The notes: a model not told the origin generated them from the letters alone. A stretch of 64,000 nt of DNA from UMGS1590 sp963558655 (GCA_963558655.1 CAUWHJ010000004.1:91724-155723); one strand, 5' to 3'; positions 51,201 through 58,267 are shown, counted from the stretch's first letter. Numbers and translations: made by a program.

Positions 51201-53810
51201 GAACCGGAACAGCCGGGCGATGAACCACCAGCGGAAGAGCCGGGCGATGATACGACCACCGATGAACCAACAGACGGCGAACAACCGGGTAGCGGCGATG
51301 AAACAGAGCCGCCGGTGGAAGAACCGGGCAATGGCGATGAAAACGAACCACCAGTAGACGAACCACAGCCACCGGTTGAACCGGAACAACCAACCGATGA
51401 GCCACAGGAACCTGCACAGCCGGAAGAACCGGCAGCACCTGAACAACCTGCTGAGCCAGAAGCACCAAGCGAGGACAAACCGGAAGCCTTGAGCATCGAC
51501 CCGCTGAGCAGCTTGATTATCCATCCAACCGAAGTCAACGAAGGCGACACCATCACTTATAAAATCACCTTGAAATACAAAGGCGACAAAGGCGTGAAAT
51601 CCGGACGCATCAATCTGCGTTTCCCAATTCCGGAAGGGATCATCGAATTTGTTGGCAACGATAAACTGGAAGCAGGCTGGCATATCGAAACCACCGAGAT
51701 TCGTGAAACAGAAGGCGCCGGCAACGGCTACCTTGGCGGGCGTGTGGTGGAAAAACCAACGATTTCAGACGATGGCAAAACCATTGAGGGCGTGTTTGAA
51801 GGGCTGTATACTGGCAACGAAGTAGTCGTGAGCCTGATCGGCACGGTGGACAGCAAACCTGGCTATGACGAACACGACTACACCTTCTGGGATGCCACCG
51901 CTTATGCCCACGACAGCGCAGGCAGCGCCACCTCTGACACCATTCGTCTCTGGCACAGCAAAGACGAAAGCGAAACGCCAGAGCCACCGGAAGACAACAC
52001 GGTGATTCTTAACTACGCCTACACCGGCGATGTGCCAAATGTTGCCCTGCCAGACAAGCAGCTTGGCGAAAGCGGCAGCGAAGTGACCGTGGCAGAAGCG
52101 CCAAACGCAGAGGGCTATACGTTCGATGGCTGGACACGCTCTGATGGTGGAAAGGTCAACCCGGGCAGCACACTGACCCTGCCGGACAACGACCTGACCT
52201 TGACCGGTCATTGGACACAAGATGAAAGTGCCAAAGAATACATTGATGTGACCTATAGCAATACCAAGGATATGCTGGAAACCGACACCTACCATGTGGA
52301 GGTTGGCGTGCAGCATCCTGTGCAAACCATTGTAGACGATGTGGACCATCAGGCGTTTGATGGTTGGGAACCAAAATTGACCATTGGCGGAGAAGAAATC
52401 TCTCTGGAAAAAGACGATGAAGGAAACTACATTGGTAAAGACAGCGATGGCACCACCTACGCCATTGGCACTGACACGCTTTTGACTGAGCAGTTTGCAG
52501 GCAAGAACAAGGTGAAGGTGGAATATGTTGGGCAGTGGCATCCATACACTGGCACCATTCATTTTGACGCCAACACCGGTCGCGGTGAAATGGACGATAT
52601 GACGAATGTGGCTTGGGACAGCAAGGATAAACTGCCAGAGAACACGTTCACACCGCCAACGGAGGACTACGAATTTGCAGGCTGGGCACTTTCCACCGAG
52701 CCGGATGCAAAAATAGTGGAAACCACCGAAGGCTTGATTACGGAAGACGACAAAACCGTGACCCTCTACGCGAAGTGGAAACTGAAACATGGGCAGTATG
52801 GCGTTGTGTACGAACTTGACCATGTGACCAGCTCGAACGATGCTAAAGAGGTGGGGCATGGTGGCACCTACACCACCACCCTCAAGGCAGACGATGGCTA
52901 CACGATGAAGAGCGTGGACATCACCATGGCAGGGAAATCAATCACCAGCGACTGCTATGACAAAGAAACCGGTGACGTTAAGATCAAAGACGTAGCCGGT
53001 GACATCATCATCAAAGCTGCCGCCGAAGCCATTGACGATGGCGGCGATGGTGGTGATGGCGGAGACAACGGAAACGGTGGCGACAACAGCGGCGGTGGCA
53101 TCACCCCACCGGATAAGCCAGACGAACCGGATGAACCAGACAACGGTATTGCCGACCCGGATGATACTGGCGTGGCTGACCTGCTCAACACCGATGACCA
53201 CATCGCTTATATGCACGGCTATGAAGATGACACCTTTGGCCCGGCACGCACCATCACTCGTGGTGAAGTTGCCAGCGCCTTCTACCGCCTGCTGCGTGAC
53301 CAGGATGTGGAAGAAACCAAAGAATTCCCTGACGTGCCAAAAGACAGCTGGTACCACGACACCATCGCTGCCCTGGCAGGCAAAGGGCTTATCAGCGGCT
53401 ATGAAGACGGCACTTTCCAGCCGGACAAAGCCATTACCCGTGCCGAATTTGCAGCCATGGCGACCCGCTTTGCCAAAGCCAGCACCGACAAAGACGTGGA
53501 CTTTGTTGATGTGGCGAAAGACAGCTGGTACTATGGCGCTGTGCAAACCGCCGTTAGCTATGGCTGGTTGCGCGGCTACGAAGACGACACCTTCCGCCCT
53601 GAACAAAACATCAGCAGAGCAGAAGCCGTCTCCGTCATCAACCGTATGCTCGCCCGTATTGCCGACCAAAGCGCCATCGACGACGGCGCCGGTGAACGCT
53701 ATCCGGATGTGAGCGAAAAGCACTGGGCATTCTACGAAATCACAGAAGCGTCCAGCGCACACGACTACACCCGTCCATCGGACACCGCTGAGGAAGAATG
53801 GGACGTGTAA
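48282..53810 (+). CDS. Giant SLH surface protein, main part (BspA-type repeats, InlB-like repeats, SLH anchor)
   Basis: 1,842 residues from a GTG that has no ribosome site; the frame is really continuous with the upstream part through the G7 tract. Order of parts: an InlB-type repeat near 48650-48880 (LKAFPGSRVTLPTGDEY, FGGWNDAEN); BspA/DUF285 leucine-rich repeats (49340-51090); an acidic proline-rich linker (51140-51490); a DUF11-like beta domain (51500-51960, SSLIIHPTEVNEGDTITYKI); two InlB-type repeats (52010-52220, GYTFDGWTRSDGGKVNPGS, and 52550-52790, YEFAGWALSTEPDAKI); a glycine-rich hinge (53030-53110); and three SLH domains (53170-53790, HGYEDDTFGPARTITRGEVA, ISGYEDGTFQPDKAITRAEF, RGYEDDTFRPEQNISRAEA). 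SLH domains bind pyruvylated wall polymer. An adhesin or surface-layer role is likely. Confidence 0.88.
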   Translation: MHDHYHNLDFTLNLANGQNLVKAITGVSVDTNDGVADMTAQIANDKQGIDVHIERACRQTDIDIAIDVDLNTEEFTKEPVFDATTVTDGHGDGTSGGLHTGIFDEQTVHDLRIILPAAEINRAQSTITFDADENGHQPKELKAFPGSRVTLPTGDEYAQSGDTFGGWNDAENDEHYAPGTVILMPESDRTFTPAFGRIGLDIEIEYEKGEPIKTGNQMAEDYIKENHPQSLEFYDEHPFNFINVSTDDEHKLTKDSVKTITFKDQMVEYDTIENSDDESSPYDEVKVTNVPNVVYARHIGATDNDKVVVYLTPRDGDPGYYDAVVAAPGGVKAPSDCTYLFGTHPSRYEYQNYKLESVDLTGLDTSDVTNMSGMFARCTGLTNIKFGGLFNTSRVTDMSGMFDMGYSASSDDKWEPSKLTSLELSGFDVSSVTDMVSMFAGCTGLTSLDLSGFNTHNDEAEEDFSVDMGYMFSDCSGLTNITFGENFDTSHVTNMSGMFSDCFSLTSLDLSSFDTSRVRNMGHMFEMGYDSNSKLTNITFGDKFVTNEVTNMRSMFSGCSSLKSLDLSGFNTSNVGSDVTGGMDSMFSGCSSLTSLDLSKFDTKHITNMSEMFDGCSGLTNLDVSNFNTIKVTNMEKMFSNCSSLKSLDLSGFNTSNVGEGGYGNMRSMFSGCSGLTSLTFGKNFDTRHVMDMSNMFSGCSSLNSLDLSGFNTGSVGIGEAASYGMESMFSGCSSLTSLDLSKFDTSHVQDMSSMFFGCSALERLDVSSFDTSKVMTMSSMFSNCSELTELTLGDGFSLESVETVSGMFNGCDKLATIEGAFHFGAENGIDSLAYMFSGCSALTSVTFIGPEKGVANFDDLTTLENMFNGCSSLTDVTFENLKVQNLTHTSNMFNGCTSLENITLDLQDIRAQAGGFNAKDMFTGVPTSAHLDISGIDNAEIQTLIRDAFPGDNVTTDAPDEPSEEPPVEEPDEPEQPGDEPPAEEPGDDTTTDEPTDGEQPGSGDETEPPVEEPGNGDENEPPVDEPQPPVEPEQPTDEPQEPAQPEEPAAPEQPAEPEAPSEDKPEALSIDPLSSLIIHPTEVNEGDTITYKITLKYKGDKGVKSGRINLRFPIPEGIIEFVGNDKLEAGWHIETTEIRETEGAGNGYLGGRVVEKPTISDDGKTIEGVFEGLYTGNEVVVSLIGTVDSKPGYDEHDYTFWDATAYAHDSAGSATSDTIRLWHSKDESETPEPPEDNTVILNYAYTGDVPNVALPDKQLGESGSEVTVAEAPNAEGYTFDGWTRSDGGKVNPGSTLTLPDNDLTLTGHWTQDESAKEYIDVTYSNTKDMLETDTYHVEVGVQHPVQTIVDDVDHQAFDGWEPKLTIGGEEISLEKDDEGNYIGKDSDGTTYAIGTDTLLTEQFAGKNKVKVEYVGQWHPYTGTIHFDANTGRGEMDDMTNVAWDSKDKLPENTFTPPTEDYEFAGWALSTEPDAKIVETTEGLITEDDKTVTLYAKWKLKHGQYGVVYELDHVTSSNDAKEVGHGGTYTTTLKADDGYTMKSVDITMAGKSITSDCYDKETGDVKIKDVAGDIIIKAAAEAIDDGGDGGDGGDNGNGGDNSGGGITPPDKPDEPDEPDNGIADPDDTGVADLLNTDDHIAYMHGYEDDTFGPARTITRGEVASAFYRLLRDQDVEETKEFPDVPKDSWYHDTIAALAGKGLISGYEDGTFQPDKAITRAEFAAMATRFAKASTDKDVDFVDVAKDSWYYGAVQTAVSYGWLRGYEDDTFRPEQNISRAEAVSVINRMLARIADQSAIDDGAGERYPDVSEKHWAFYEITEASSAHDYTRPSDTAEEEWDV
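49340..51090 (+). repeat. BspA-type leucine-rich repeat array (DUF285)
   Basis: About 20 or more units of 23-26 codons, consensus SLDLSGFNTSNVTNMSGMFS with GCSSLT. Internal DNA copies are close, for example the blocks AAAAGTCTGGACCTCAGCGG at 49966 and at 50216. By eye the region is richer in A and T than its flanks. Near-identical blocks allow unequal recombination and length variation. Confidence 0.85.
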
Positions 53811-53866
53811 TCACACACCGTTGCCTGTAACGGGTAACCTCAAACAAAAAAAGACAGACACAAGGA

Positions 53867-53893
53867 GAGGCTGCCTCAGGGCTGCCTCTTTTT
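53867..53893 (+). terminator. Terminator after the surface protein gene
   Basis: GAGGCTGCC pairs with GGCTGCCTC (one T-T mismatch) around a TCAG loop, followed by TTTTT. Confidence 0.8.
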
Positions 53894-53914
53894 GTACCTG
53901 CCACAGGCTGGCTA

Positions 53915-54075
53915 TTGCGTTTTGATGTGTGATGATGTATACTAAACACAAGGTAAAGCGATCACCGTGCTTACCCATAAACACTACGAGATCCATTTGT
54001 GCACCTCCCTTCTGGGCTTACGCCTAAAGGGTAGCAACCACTTTTGATTATAAGGGATAGGCGGTGTGATGGCAA
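53915..54075. other. Degenerate copy of the Fst-like toxin/antisense locus (copy 1)
   Basis: This unit keeps both promoters of the intact locus downstream: plus-strand TTGCGT-17-TATACT (53915-53943) and minus-strand TTGCCA-17-TATAAT (54047-54075). The toxin ribosome site and first codons (minus strand, ATG 53994-53996, MDLVVF) are also present. After six codons the sequence jumps straight into the antisense RNA 5-prime segment. The toxin body and shared terminator are missing, and one direct repeat is left instead of two. This is the product expected from recombination or slippage between the repeats. Confidence 0.7.
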
Positions 54076-54098
54076 ACAAAATGAGAGCAGGCTGGGTA

Positions 54099-54127
54099 TT
54101 GCATTTTAGCGCGTCATAGTGTATGCT
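54099..54127 (+). promoter_or_regulatory. Promoter of the antisense RNA (copy 2)
   Basis: TTGCAT (54099-54104) and TATGCT (54122-54127) with a 17-base spacer. The same arrangement is repeated in copies 1 and 3. Confidence 0.75.
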
Positions 54128-54133
54128 AAAAGC

Positions 54134-54221
54134 AAGGTAAAGCGATCACCGTGCTTACCCATAAAGACGACAAAATCGGTGTATACCCAAAAAAGACAGG
54201 TGCGGGAACACCTGTCTTTTT
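54134..54221 (+). ncRNA. Antisense antitoxin RNA of the Fst-like locus (RNA II-like)
   Basis: About 88 bases from the promoter at 54099-54127 to the shared terminator. It has a 5-prime hairpin (GGTAA..GC with GC-TTACC, 54136-54159), then two segments that are repeated in the toxin gene: CGTGCTTACCCATAAAGA (54149-54166; 14 of 18 bases match 54343-54360) and AAAGACGACAAAATC (54162-54176; identical to 54307-54321). As RNA these can pair with the toxin mRNA at its leader and at codons 2-6. The build matches RNA II of the plasmid pAD1 par system. Confidence 0.7.
54189..54221. terminator. Shared bidirectional terminator of toxin mRNA and antisense RNA
   Basis: AAAAAGACAGGTG pairs with CACCTGTCTTTTT around a short loop. 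It ends both convergent transcripts. Near copies of the same stem occur at 54508-54533 and 54708-54737. Confidence 0.88.
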
Positions 54222-54237
54222 ACTTTAGGCTGGGTTA

Positions 54238-54324
54238 CTATTTTTTCCTGCCATCCAGCCATTTGCAGATGCGATCAGTAATCACACCTGCTATGATGGT
54301 GAGGAGAAAGACGACAAAATCCAT
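54238..54324 (-). CDS. Fst/Ldr-like small membrane toxin (type I toxin-antitoxin)
   Basis: A 28-residue peptide starting MDFVVFLLTIIAGVITDRIC and ending KWLDGRKK: a single membrane helix followed by a charged tail, with the WLD-R-K ending of Fst-family toxins. GAAGGGAGGG lies 10 bases before the ATG. The promoter is at 54377-54405 and the mRNA ends at the shared terminator. Pairing of the antisense RNA with the leader and first codons would block translation. Fst peptides damage membranes and stabilise plasmids or chromosomal islands. It lacks the central proline common in Fst, so family assignment is by shape and locus build. Confidence 0.75.
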   Translation of the reverse strand: MDFVVFLLTIIAGVITDRICKWLDGRKK

Positions 54325-54376
54325 TTTTGATACCCTCCCTTCCGGGCTTACGCCTAAAGGGTAGCAACCACTTTTG

Positions 54377-54405
54377 ATTATAAGGGATAGGCGGTGTGAT
54401 GGCAA
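54377..54405 (-). promoter_or_regulatory. Promoter of the toxin mRNA (copy 2)
   Basis: On the minus strand TTGCCA (54400-54405) and TATAAT (54377-54382) have a 17-base spacer. The same boxes recur in copy 1 at 54047-54075. The leader to the ATG would be about 45 bases. Confidence 0.82.
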
Positions 54406-54428
54406 ATAAAATGAGAGCAGGCTGAGCA

Positions 54429-54533
54429 TTGCATTTTTGTGCGTGATGGTATAGGATAAAAGTAAGGTAATTATTTACCGAAAAAGGTTAGCTGTGTCCA
54501 GAACACAAAAAAGACAGGTGCGGTAACACCTGT
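54429..54533 (+). ncRNA. Third, toxin-less antisense-type RNA unit (copy 3)
   Basis: TTGCAT (54429-54434) and TAGGAT (54452-54457), 17 apart, precede AAGGTAATTATTTACC (a 5-prime hairpin) and the hairpin GACAGGTG/CACCTGTC near 54512-54533. No toxin gene faces it. The T-run of its terminator is replaced by the start of an IS-like remnant. Confidence 0.45.
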
Positions 54534-54710
54534 CTCAGCTTGTCGAAAAAGTCTTGTTGCCTAGCAGCAGGACTTTTCTTGAGTTCTCAATAATTTTCCT
54601 AAGTGCGTTATAAAGTCGTTCATATCGCGGTTTTTCAAGTATCTGTGTGAGAATAAACGATTTGCGAGATGCTTCACTGTCCCTGATAAGGGGTTTATCT
54701 ACAGTCTGAG
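54534..54710. mobile_element. 177-bp IS or MITE-like remnant
   Basis: Imperfect terminal inverted repeats: CTCAGCTTGTCGAAAAA on the left and, reversed, CTCAGACTGTAGATAAA on the right, 13 of 17 matching. The ends resemble those of IS1182-type elements (CTTGTCGAAAAAGTC). One minus-strand frame stays open for about 49 codons up to the left end and may be the last part of a transposase, but it is too short to place. The element sits between two copies of the GACAGGTG hairpin. Confidence 0.55.
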
Positions 54711-54737
54711 ACAGGTGCGGTCACACCTGTCTTTTTT
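54708..54737 (-). terminator. Terminator of dapA
   Basis: On the minus strand GACAGGTGTG pairs with the matching CGCACCTGTC in a hairpin; the A-run of the same strand precedes it. It is another copy of the hairpin of the toxin locus, 18 bases after the dapA stop. The direction of strongest termination is plus because of the T-run at 54731-54737. Confidence 0.55.
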
Positions 54738-54755
54738 CTATGCTGTTTTTTGTGA

Positions 54756-55643
54756 TTAGTCGAGCAGGCCAAAGTCGCGCATGGCGTTTGCCAGACGTTC
54801 TGCGTTGGCTGGTTCAATTTCGGTGAGTGGCAGGCGCACGCTGCCGCCGCAAAGCCCCATGAGTTCTACGGCTTTTTTCACAGGGATTGGGTTGACTTCG
54901 CAGAACAGGGCGTTGATGAGGTTCATGGCGTCAAGCTGAATTTTGGCGGCGCCGGCTACGTCGCCGTCGAAGAATTTCTGCACCATGTCGTGGGTTTGTT
55001 GTGGAGCGATGTTGGAAAGCACGGAGATGACGCCCTTGCCGCCGAGGGAGAGCATTGGCACAACCTGGTCGTCGTTGCCGGAGTAGATGTCGATGTCGCC
55101 GTCGGCGATGGCGAAAAGATGACCGATCTGTGAAATATCGCTGCATGCTTCTTTGATGGCGACGATGTTTTCGACATTGCGTGCGAGCCATACGGCGGTT
55201 TCAGGCTTGATGTTGCAGCCGGTGCGGCTAGGCACGTTGTAGAGCACTACCGGAATGTTGATGGCTTCGGCAATGGTTTTGAAATGCATCTTAAGCCCGT
55301 TTTGGGTGGCTTTGTTGTAGTAAGGGGTAACGAGGAGCACAGCATCGGCGCCGTCTTTTTCAGCTTGCTTGGAGAGCATGACGGCGGTTTGTGTGTCGTT
55401 GGAACCGGTGCCAGCAATGACAGGCACACGATGGTTTACATGCTGGATGGTGTGGGCAATGACCTTGGAATGTTCTTCTTCGGAAAGGGTGGATGATTCG
55501 CCGGTGGTGCCGCAGATGATGATGGCATCGGTGCCGTTGTCAATCTGGAAATCCAAAAGACGTTCGAGAGCAGGATAGTCCACAGAACCATCAGCAGCAA
55601 ATGGGGTAACGATTGCGCAGCCTGCGCCAGTAAAGATAGACAT
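54756..55643 (-). CDS. dapA: 4-Hydroxy-tetrahydrodipicolinate synthase DapA
   Basis: A 295-residue aldolase-class enzyme that joins pyruvate and aspartate semialdehyde, the first committed step to lysine and diaminopimelate. Motifs: CGTTGESSTLSEEEH, PVIAGTGSNDTQTAV, LLVTPYYNKATQNGL, VLYNVPSRTGCNI with the active-site tyrosine, and VAIKEACSDISQI with the Schiff-base lysine. It is the only gene between its riboswitch and its terminator. Ribosome site AAGGAGG. Confidence 0.97.
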   Translation of the reverse strand: MSIFTGAGCAIVTPFAADGSVDYPALERLLDFQIDNGTDAIIICGTTGESSTLSEEEHSKVIAHTIQHVNHRVPVIAGTGSNDTQTAVMLSKQAEKDGADAVLLVTPYYNKATQNGLKMHFKTIAEAINIPVVLYNVPSRTGCNIKPETAVWLARNVENIVAIKEACSDISQIGHLFAIADGDIDIYSGNDDQVVPMLSLGGKGVISVLSNIAPQQTHDMVQKFFDGDVAGAAKIQLDAMNLINALFCEVNPIPVKKAVELMGLCGGSVRLPLTEIEPANAERLANAMRDFGLLD

Positions 55644-55689
55644 AAATAATTCCTCCTTAAATGTGTGTGGGGAGGAGCTTCGAGAAAAA

Positions 55690-55935
55690 GAAAAAAGCGA
55701 CGATTCTTGGGGAATCGTCGCTGGTTGTCCAGTTCATTGACCCATAAAGGGTTCATGCCGATAGCTCCCCATCCTATACCCATACGGGTATGTGCGATGA
55801 CAGTCATACGCTTATTCAACGTATGCCCAGCAGAATGCCGCCAGCCGGCAACCTGCTTCGGCGAGACTCCCTTTTGCCAGCCGTCAATGCCTGCGGGAGA
55901 CTCGGGCTGGTGACTGATGAGGCTCGCAACCTCTA
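55690..55935 (-). promoter_or_regulatory. Lysine riboswitch (L-box) with intrinsic terminator controlling dapA
   Basis: On the minus strand the leader begins GAGGTTGCGAGCCTCATCAG, then has GGGAGTCTCGCCGAAGCAGG, the conserved lysine-aptamer blocks, and further paired arms (CATACGTTGAATAAGCGTATG; CATACCCGTATGGGTAT). It ends in the terminator AGCGACGATTC/GAATCGTCGCT with a T-run (55690-55728). High lysine should favour the terminator and shut off dapA. Confidence 0.92.
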
Positions 55936-55958
55936 TCTAGATTTTCTGTATATTTAGT

Positions 55959-55987
55959 ATATTAGGGGATAAGGGGAACGCTGTCAA
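55959..55987 (-). promoter_or_regulatory. Promoter of the lysine riboswitch/dapA unit
   Basis: On the minus strand TTGACA (55982-55987) and TAATAT (55959-55964) have a 17-base spacer; transcription starts about 20 bases before the aptamer. Confidence 0.85.
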
Positions 55988-56005
55988 GGGGAAATGTGAA
56001 GTTTT

Positions 56006-56034
56006 TTGGAGCGTGGTGATTTTCGTGGTATAAT
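56006..56034 (+). promoter_or_regulatory. Promoter of recQ
   Basis: TTGGAG (56006-56011) and TATAAT (56029-56034) with a 17-base spacer; the -10 box is also extended (TGGTATAAT). It diverges from the dapA promoter, with 18 bases between the two -35 boxes. Confidence 0.78.
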
Positions 56035-56064
56035 GGGCGCATTGAGTGACGAAGGAGAACGAGC

Positions 56065-58215
56065 ATGAATCCCATTGATGTGTTGAAAAAATATTTCGGT
56101 TATGATAAATTTCGGCCTGGTCAGCAGGAGATCATCGAGGCGCTTTTGAGTGGGCGTGATGTGCTGGCGATTTTGCCAACGGGCGGCGGTAAATCGGTGT
56201 GTTATCAGGTGCCGGCGATCTGCATGAAAGGGCTGACGCTGGTGGTGTCGCCGTTGATTTCCCTGATGAAAGACCAGGAGGACGGGCTGGTGGAGATGGG
56301 CGTGGCGGCACGCTCGGTGAACAGTGCAACGTCGCCGGAACGTTTTGCCGAAACCATGCGTATGGCACGCAACGGACAGTTGGATTTGCTGTATGTAGCA
56401 CCGGAGCGGTTGGAGCTGGAAGGCTTTCGTGAGACGTTGGCAACGCTTGATGTGACCATGGTGGCGGTGGATGAGGCGCATTGTGTGAGCCAGTGGGGGC
56501 ATGATTTTCGGCCGAGCTATATGCGCATTGCCGAGCTTTTGTCAAGCTTTCCTAAGCGGCCGATTTTTGCGGCGTTTACGGCGACAGCCACGGCACAGGT
56601 GCGTGCGGATATTATTACGCAGCTACAACTGGAAAATCCGTTTTGCTATGTGGCGAGTTTTGACCGGCCAAATCTTTATTTTTCGGTGCAAAAACCTGAA
56701 AACAAACGGCGTGCTTTGTTGAATCTTTTGGATGAGGAGACATCCAGCATTATCTATTGCGGTACGCGCAAAAATGTGGAGGACGTTTACCATTTTCTGC
56801 GCGACCATCGTTTTCCTGTGACCTATTATCATGCTGGATTAACGCCGGAGGTGCGGGCGCGGCATCAGGACGATTTTATTTACGATCGCAAGCCGATTAT
56901 GGTGGCGACCAATGCCTTTGGCATGGGGATTGATAAAACAGATGTGCGTAGTGTGATTCACTATAATATGCCAAAAGATCTTGAAAGCTATTACCAGGAG
57001 GCAGGCCGTGCGGGGCGTGATGGGGCGCCGGCGAGTGCTGTGCTGCTTTTTTCTGCTCAGGATATTATGCTGAACGCGCGCCGTGTGCAGGAATCGAATG
57101 CGCCCAATGCACAGGAAAATTTGCAGGCGATGGTGAGTTATTGTAACACTGGGAACTGTTTGCGGCGGTTTATTTTACGCTATTTTGGTGAGGAGCCAAC
57201 GTGGAAAGAGTGTGGGCGTTGCTCGGTGTGCGATGGCACAGTGGCGGTGACGGATTGCACCGTGGAAGCGCAAAAAATTCTCAGTTGCATTGTGCGTATG
57301 GGGCAAAATTATGGCGCGGGGAAGGTGGTTGATGTGCTGCGCGCCAATGATACGGCATTCAATCAGCAGCATCATTTTGACAAATTATCAACCTATGGCC
57401 TTATGAAAGACTATCGGGATAGTGATATTCGTGATATTATTTCGCTTTTGTTGGCAGAGGGGTATCTGAGCATCGGCGCGTTTCGTGAGTTGCGGCTGAC
57501 GGCGCGCAGCAAACCGCTTTTGCATGGGCAGGATCATCTGGCGATTAACAAACAGCTTAAAGAACCAGAGCATAAGCATTTGTCGCAGAGTGTGGAGGAT
57601 ATTGTTTCTTATGACGAGGCACTTTTTCAATCGCTACGCACCTTGCGGCGGCAGATTGCCGAAAACATTGGCGTGGCGCCGTTCGTGGTTTTTACGGATC
57701 GTTCGCTTATTGATATGGCGGCTAAATTGCCGTTGACGCTTGAGGAAATGGGCGAGGTGGCTGGTGTCGGGGAGAAAAAGCTGGAACGCTATGGCGAGCC
57801 GTTTATGCTTGCGGTGCGGGCCTATGTGGCTAGCTATGGCGTGGATGTGGAAACGGCGCGCAAGAAAAATCTGACGGTTATTGCTGCGCCACAAACCATT
57901 TCTGGTCGTGGTGCCAAACGTTCTACGCAGGCGCGTACGCTGGAGCTATTGCGTCAGGGTCTTAGTCTTGAGGCGATTGCCCGCGAACGCAAGCTGACTT
58001 TGCAAACCATTGAAAACCATATTGTGACGCTGGTGGAAAACGGGGAGCAGCTGCCTGTGCAAGACTGGCTTTCTGATGAGGATCGTGCGCTGATTTGCCG
58101 TGTGGCGAAGGTGGCGCAGTCAGACCGGTTGACGCCGATTAAAGACGCTTTGCCGGAGCGCATTACGTTTTTTCAAATTAAGCTGGCGTTGGCGATGGAA
58201 AAGTGTGGAAAATAA
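56065..58215 (+). CDS. recQ: ATP-dependent DNA helicase RecQ
   Basis: A 716-residue 3-prime to 5-prime helicase of recombination and fork repair. Motifs in order: motif 0 FGYDKFRPGQQEIIEALLSG, Walker A LPTGGGKSVCYQVPA, DEAH box VDEAHCVSQWGHDFRPSY, motif VI QEAGRAGRDGAPASAV, RQC zinc cysteines (CNTGNCLRR and CGRCSVCD), an HRDC domain (RTLRRQIAENIGVAPFVVF), and a C-terminal helix-turn-helix extension (LLRQGLSLEAIARERKLTLQ) often found in Bacillota RecQ. Ribosome site GAAGGAGA. Confidence 0.97.
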   Translation: MNPIDVLKKYFGYDKFRPGQQEIIEALLSGRDVLAILPTGGGKSVCYQVPAICMKGLTLVVSPLISLMKDQEDGLVEMGVAARSVNSATSPERFAETMRMARNGQLDLLYVAPERLELEGFRETLATLDVTMVAVDEAHCVSQWGHDFRPSYMRIAELLSSFPKRPIFAAFTATATAQVRADIITQLQLENPFCYVASFDRPNLYFSVQKPENKRRALLNLLDEETSSIIYCGTRKNVEDVYHFLRDHRFPVTYYHAGLTPEVRARHQDDFIYDRKPIMVATNAFGMGIDKTDVRSVIHYNMPKDLESYYQEAGRAGRDGAPASAVLLFSAQDIMLNARRVQESNAPNAQENLQAMVSYCNTGNCLRRFILRYFGEEPTWKECGRCSVCDGTVAVTDCTVEAQKILSCIVRMGQNYGAGKVVDVLRANDTAFNQQHHFDKLSTYGLMKDYRDSDIRDIISLLLAEGYLSIGAFRELRLTARSKPLLHGQDHLAINKQLKEPEHKHLSQSVEDIVSYDEALFQSLRTLRRQIAENIGVAPFVVFTDRSLIDMAAKLPLTLEEMGEVAGVGEKKLERYGEPFMLAVRAYVASYGVDVETARKKNLTVIAAPQTISGRGAKRSTQARTLELLRQGLSLEAIARERKLTLQTIENHIVTLVENGEQLPVQDWLSDEDRALICRVAKVAQSDRLTPIKDALPERITFFQIKLALAMEKCGK

Positions 58216-58216
58216 T

Positions 58217-58266
58217 AAAAAGCTATGCAGAATACGCACGAAGGCGTTCTGCATAGCTTTTTTGCG
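58217..58266. terminator. Bidirectional terminator between recQ and the CmpB-like gene
   Basis: AAAAAGCTATGCAGAA pairs with TTCTGCATAGCTTTTT around a 14-base loop; A and T runs flank it. Confidence 0.92.
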
Positions 58267-58267
58267 C

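Noticed and set aside
51765..52859. 364-codon minus-strand frame inside the surface protein gene
   Set aside because: Shadow of the InlB-like repeat region; no ribosome site and no recognisable domain.
53811..53996. 61-codon minus-strand protein starting MDLVVF
   Set aside because: Only the first six codons match the intact toxin; the rest is read-through of the antisense RNA and terminator region after the deletion. It is treated as a degenerate locus copy.
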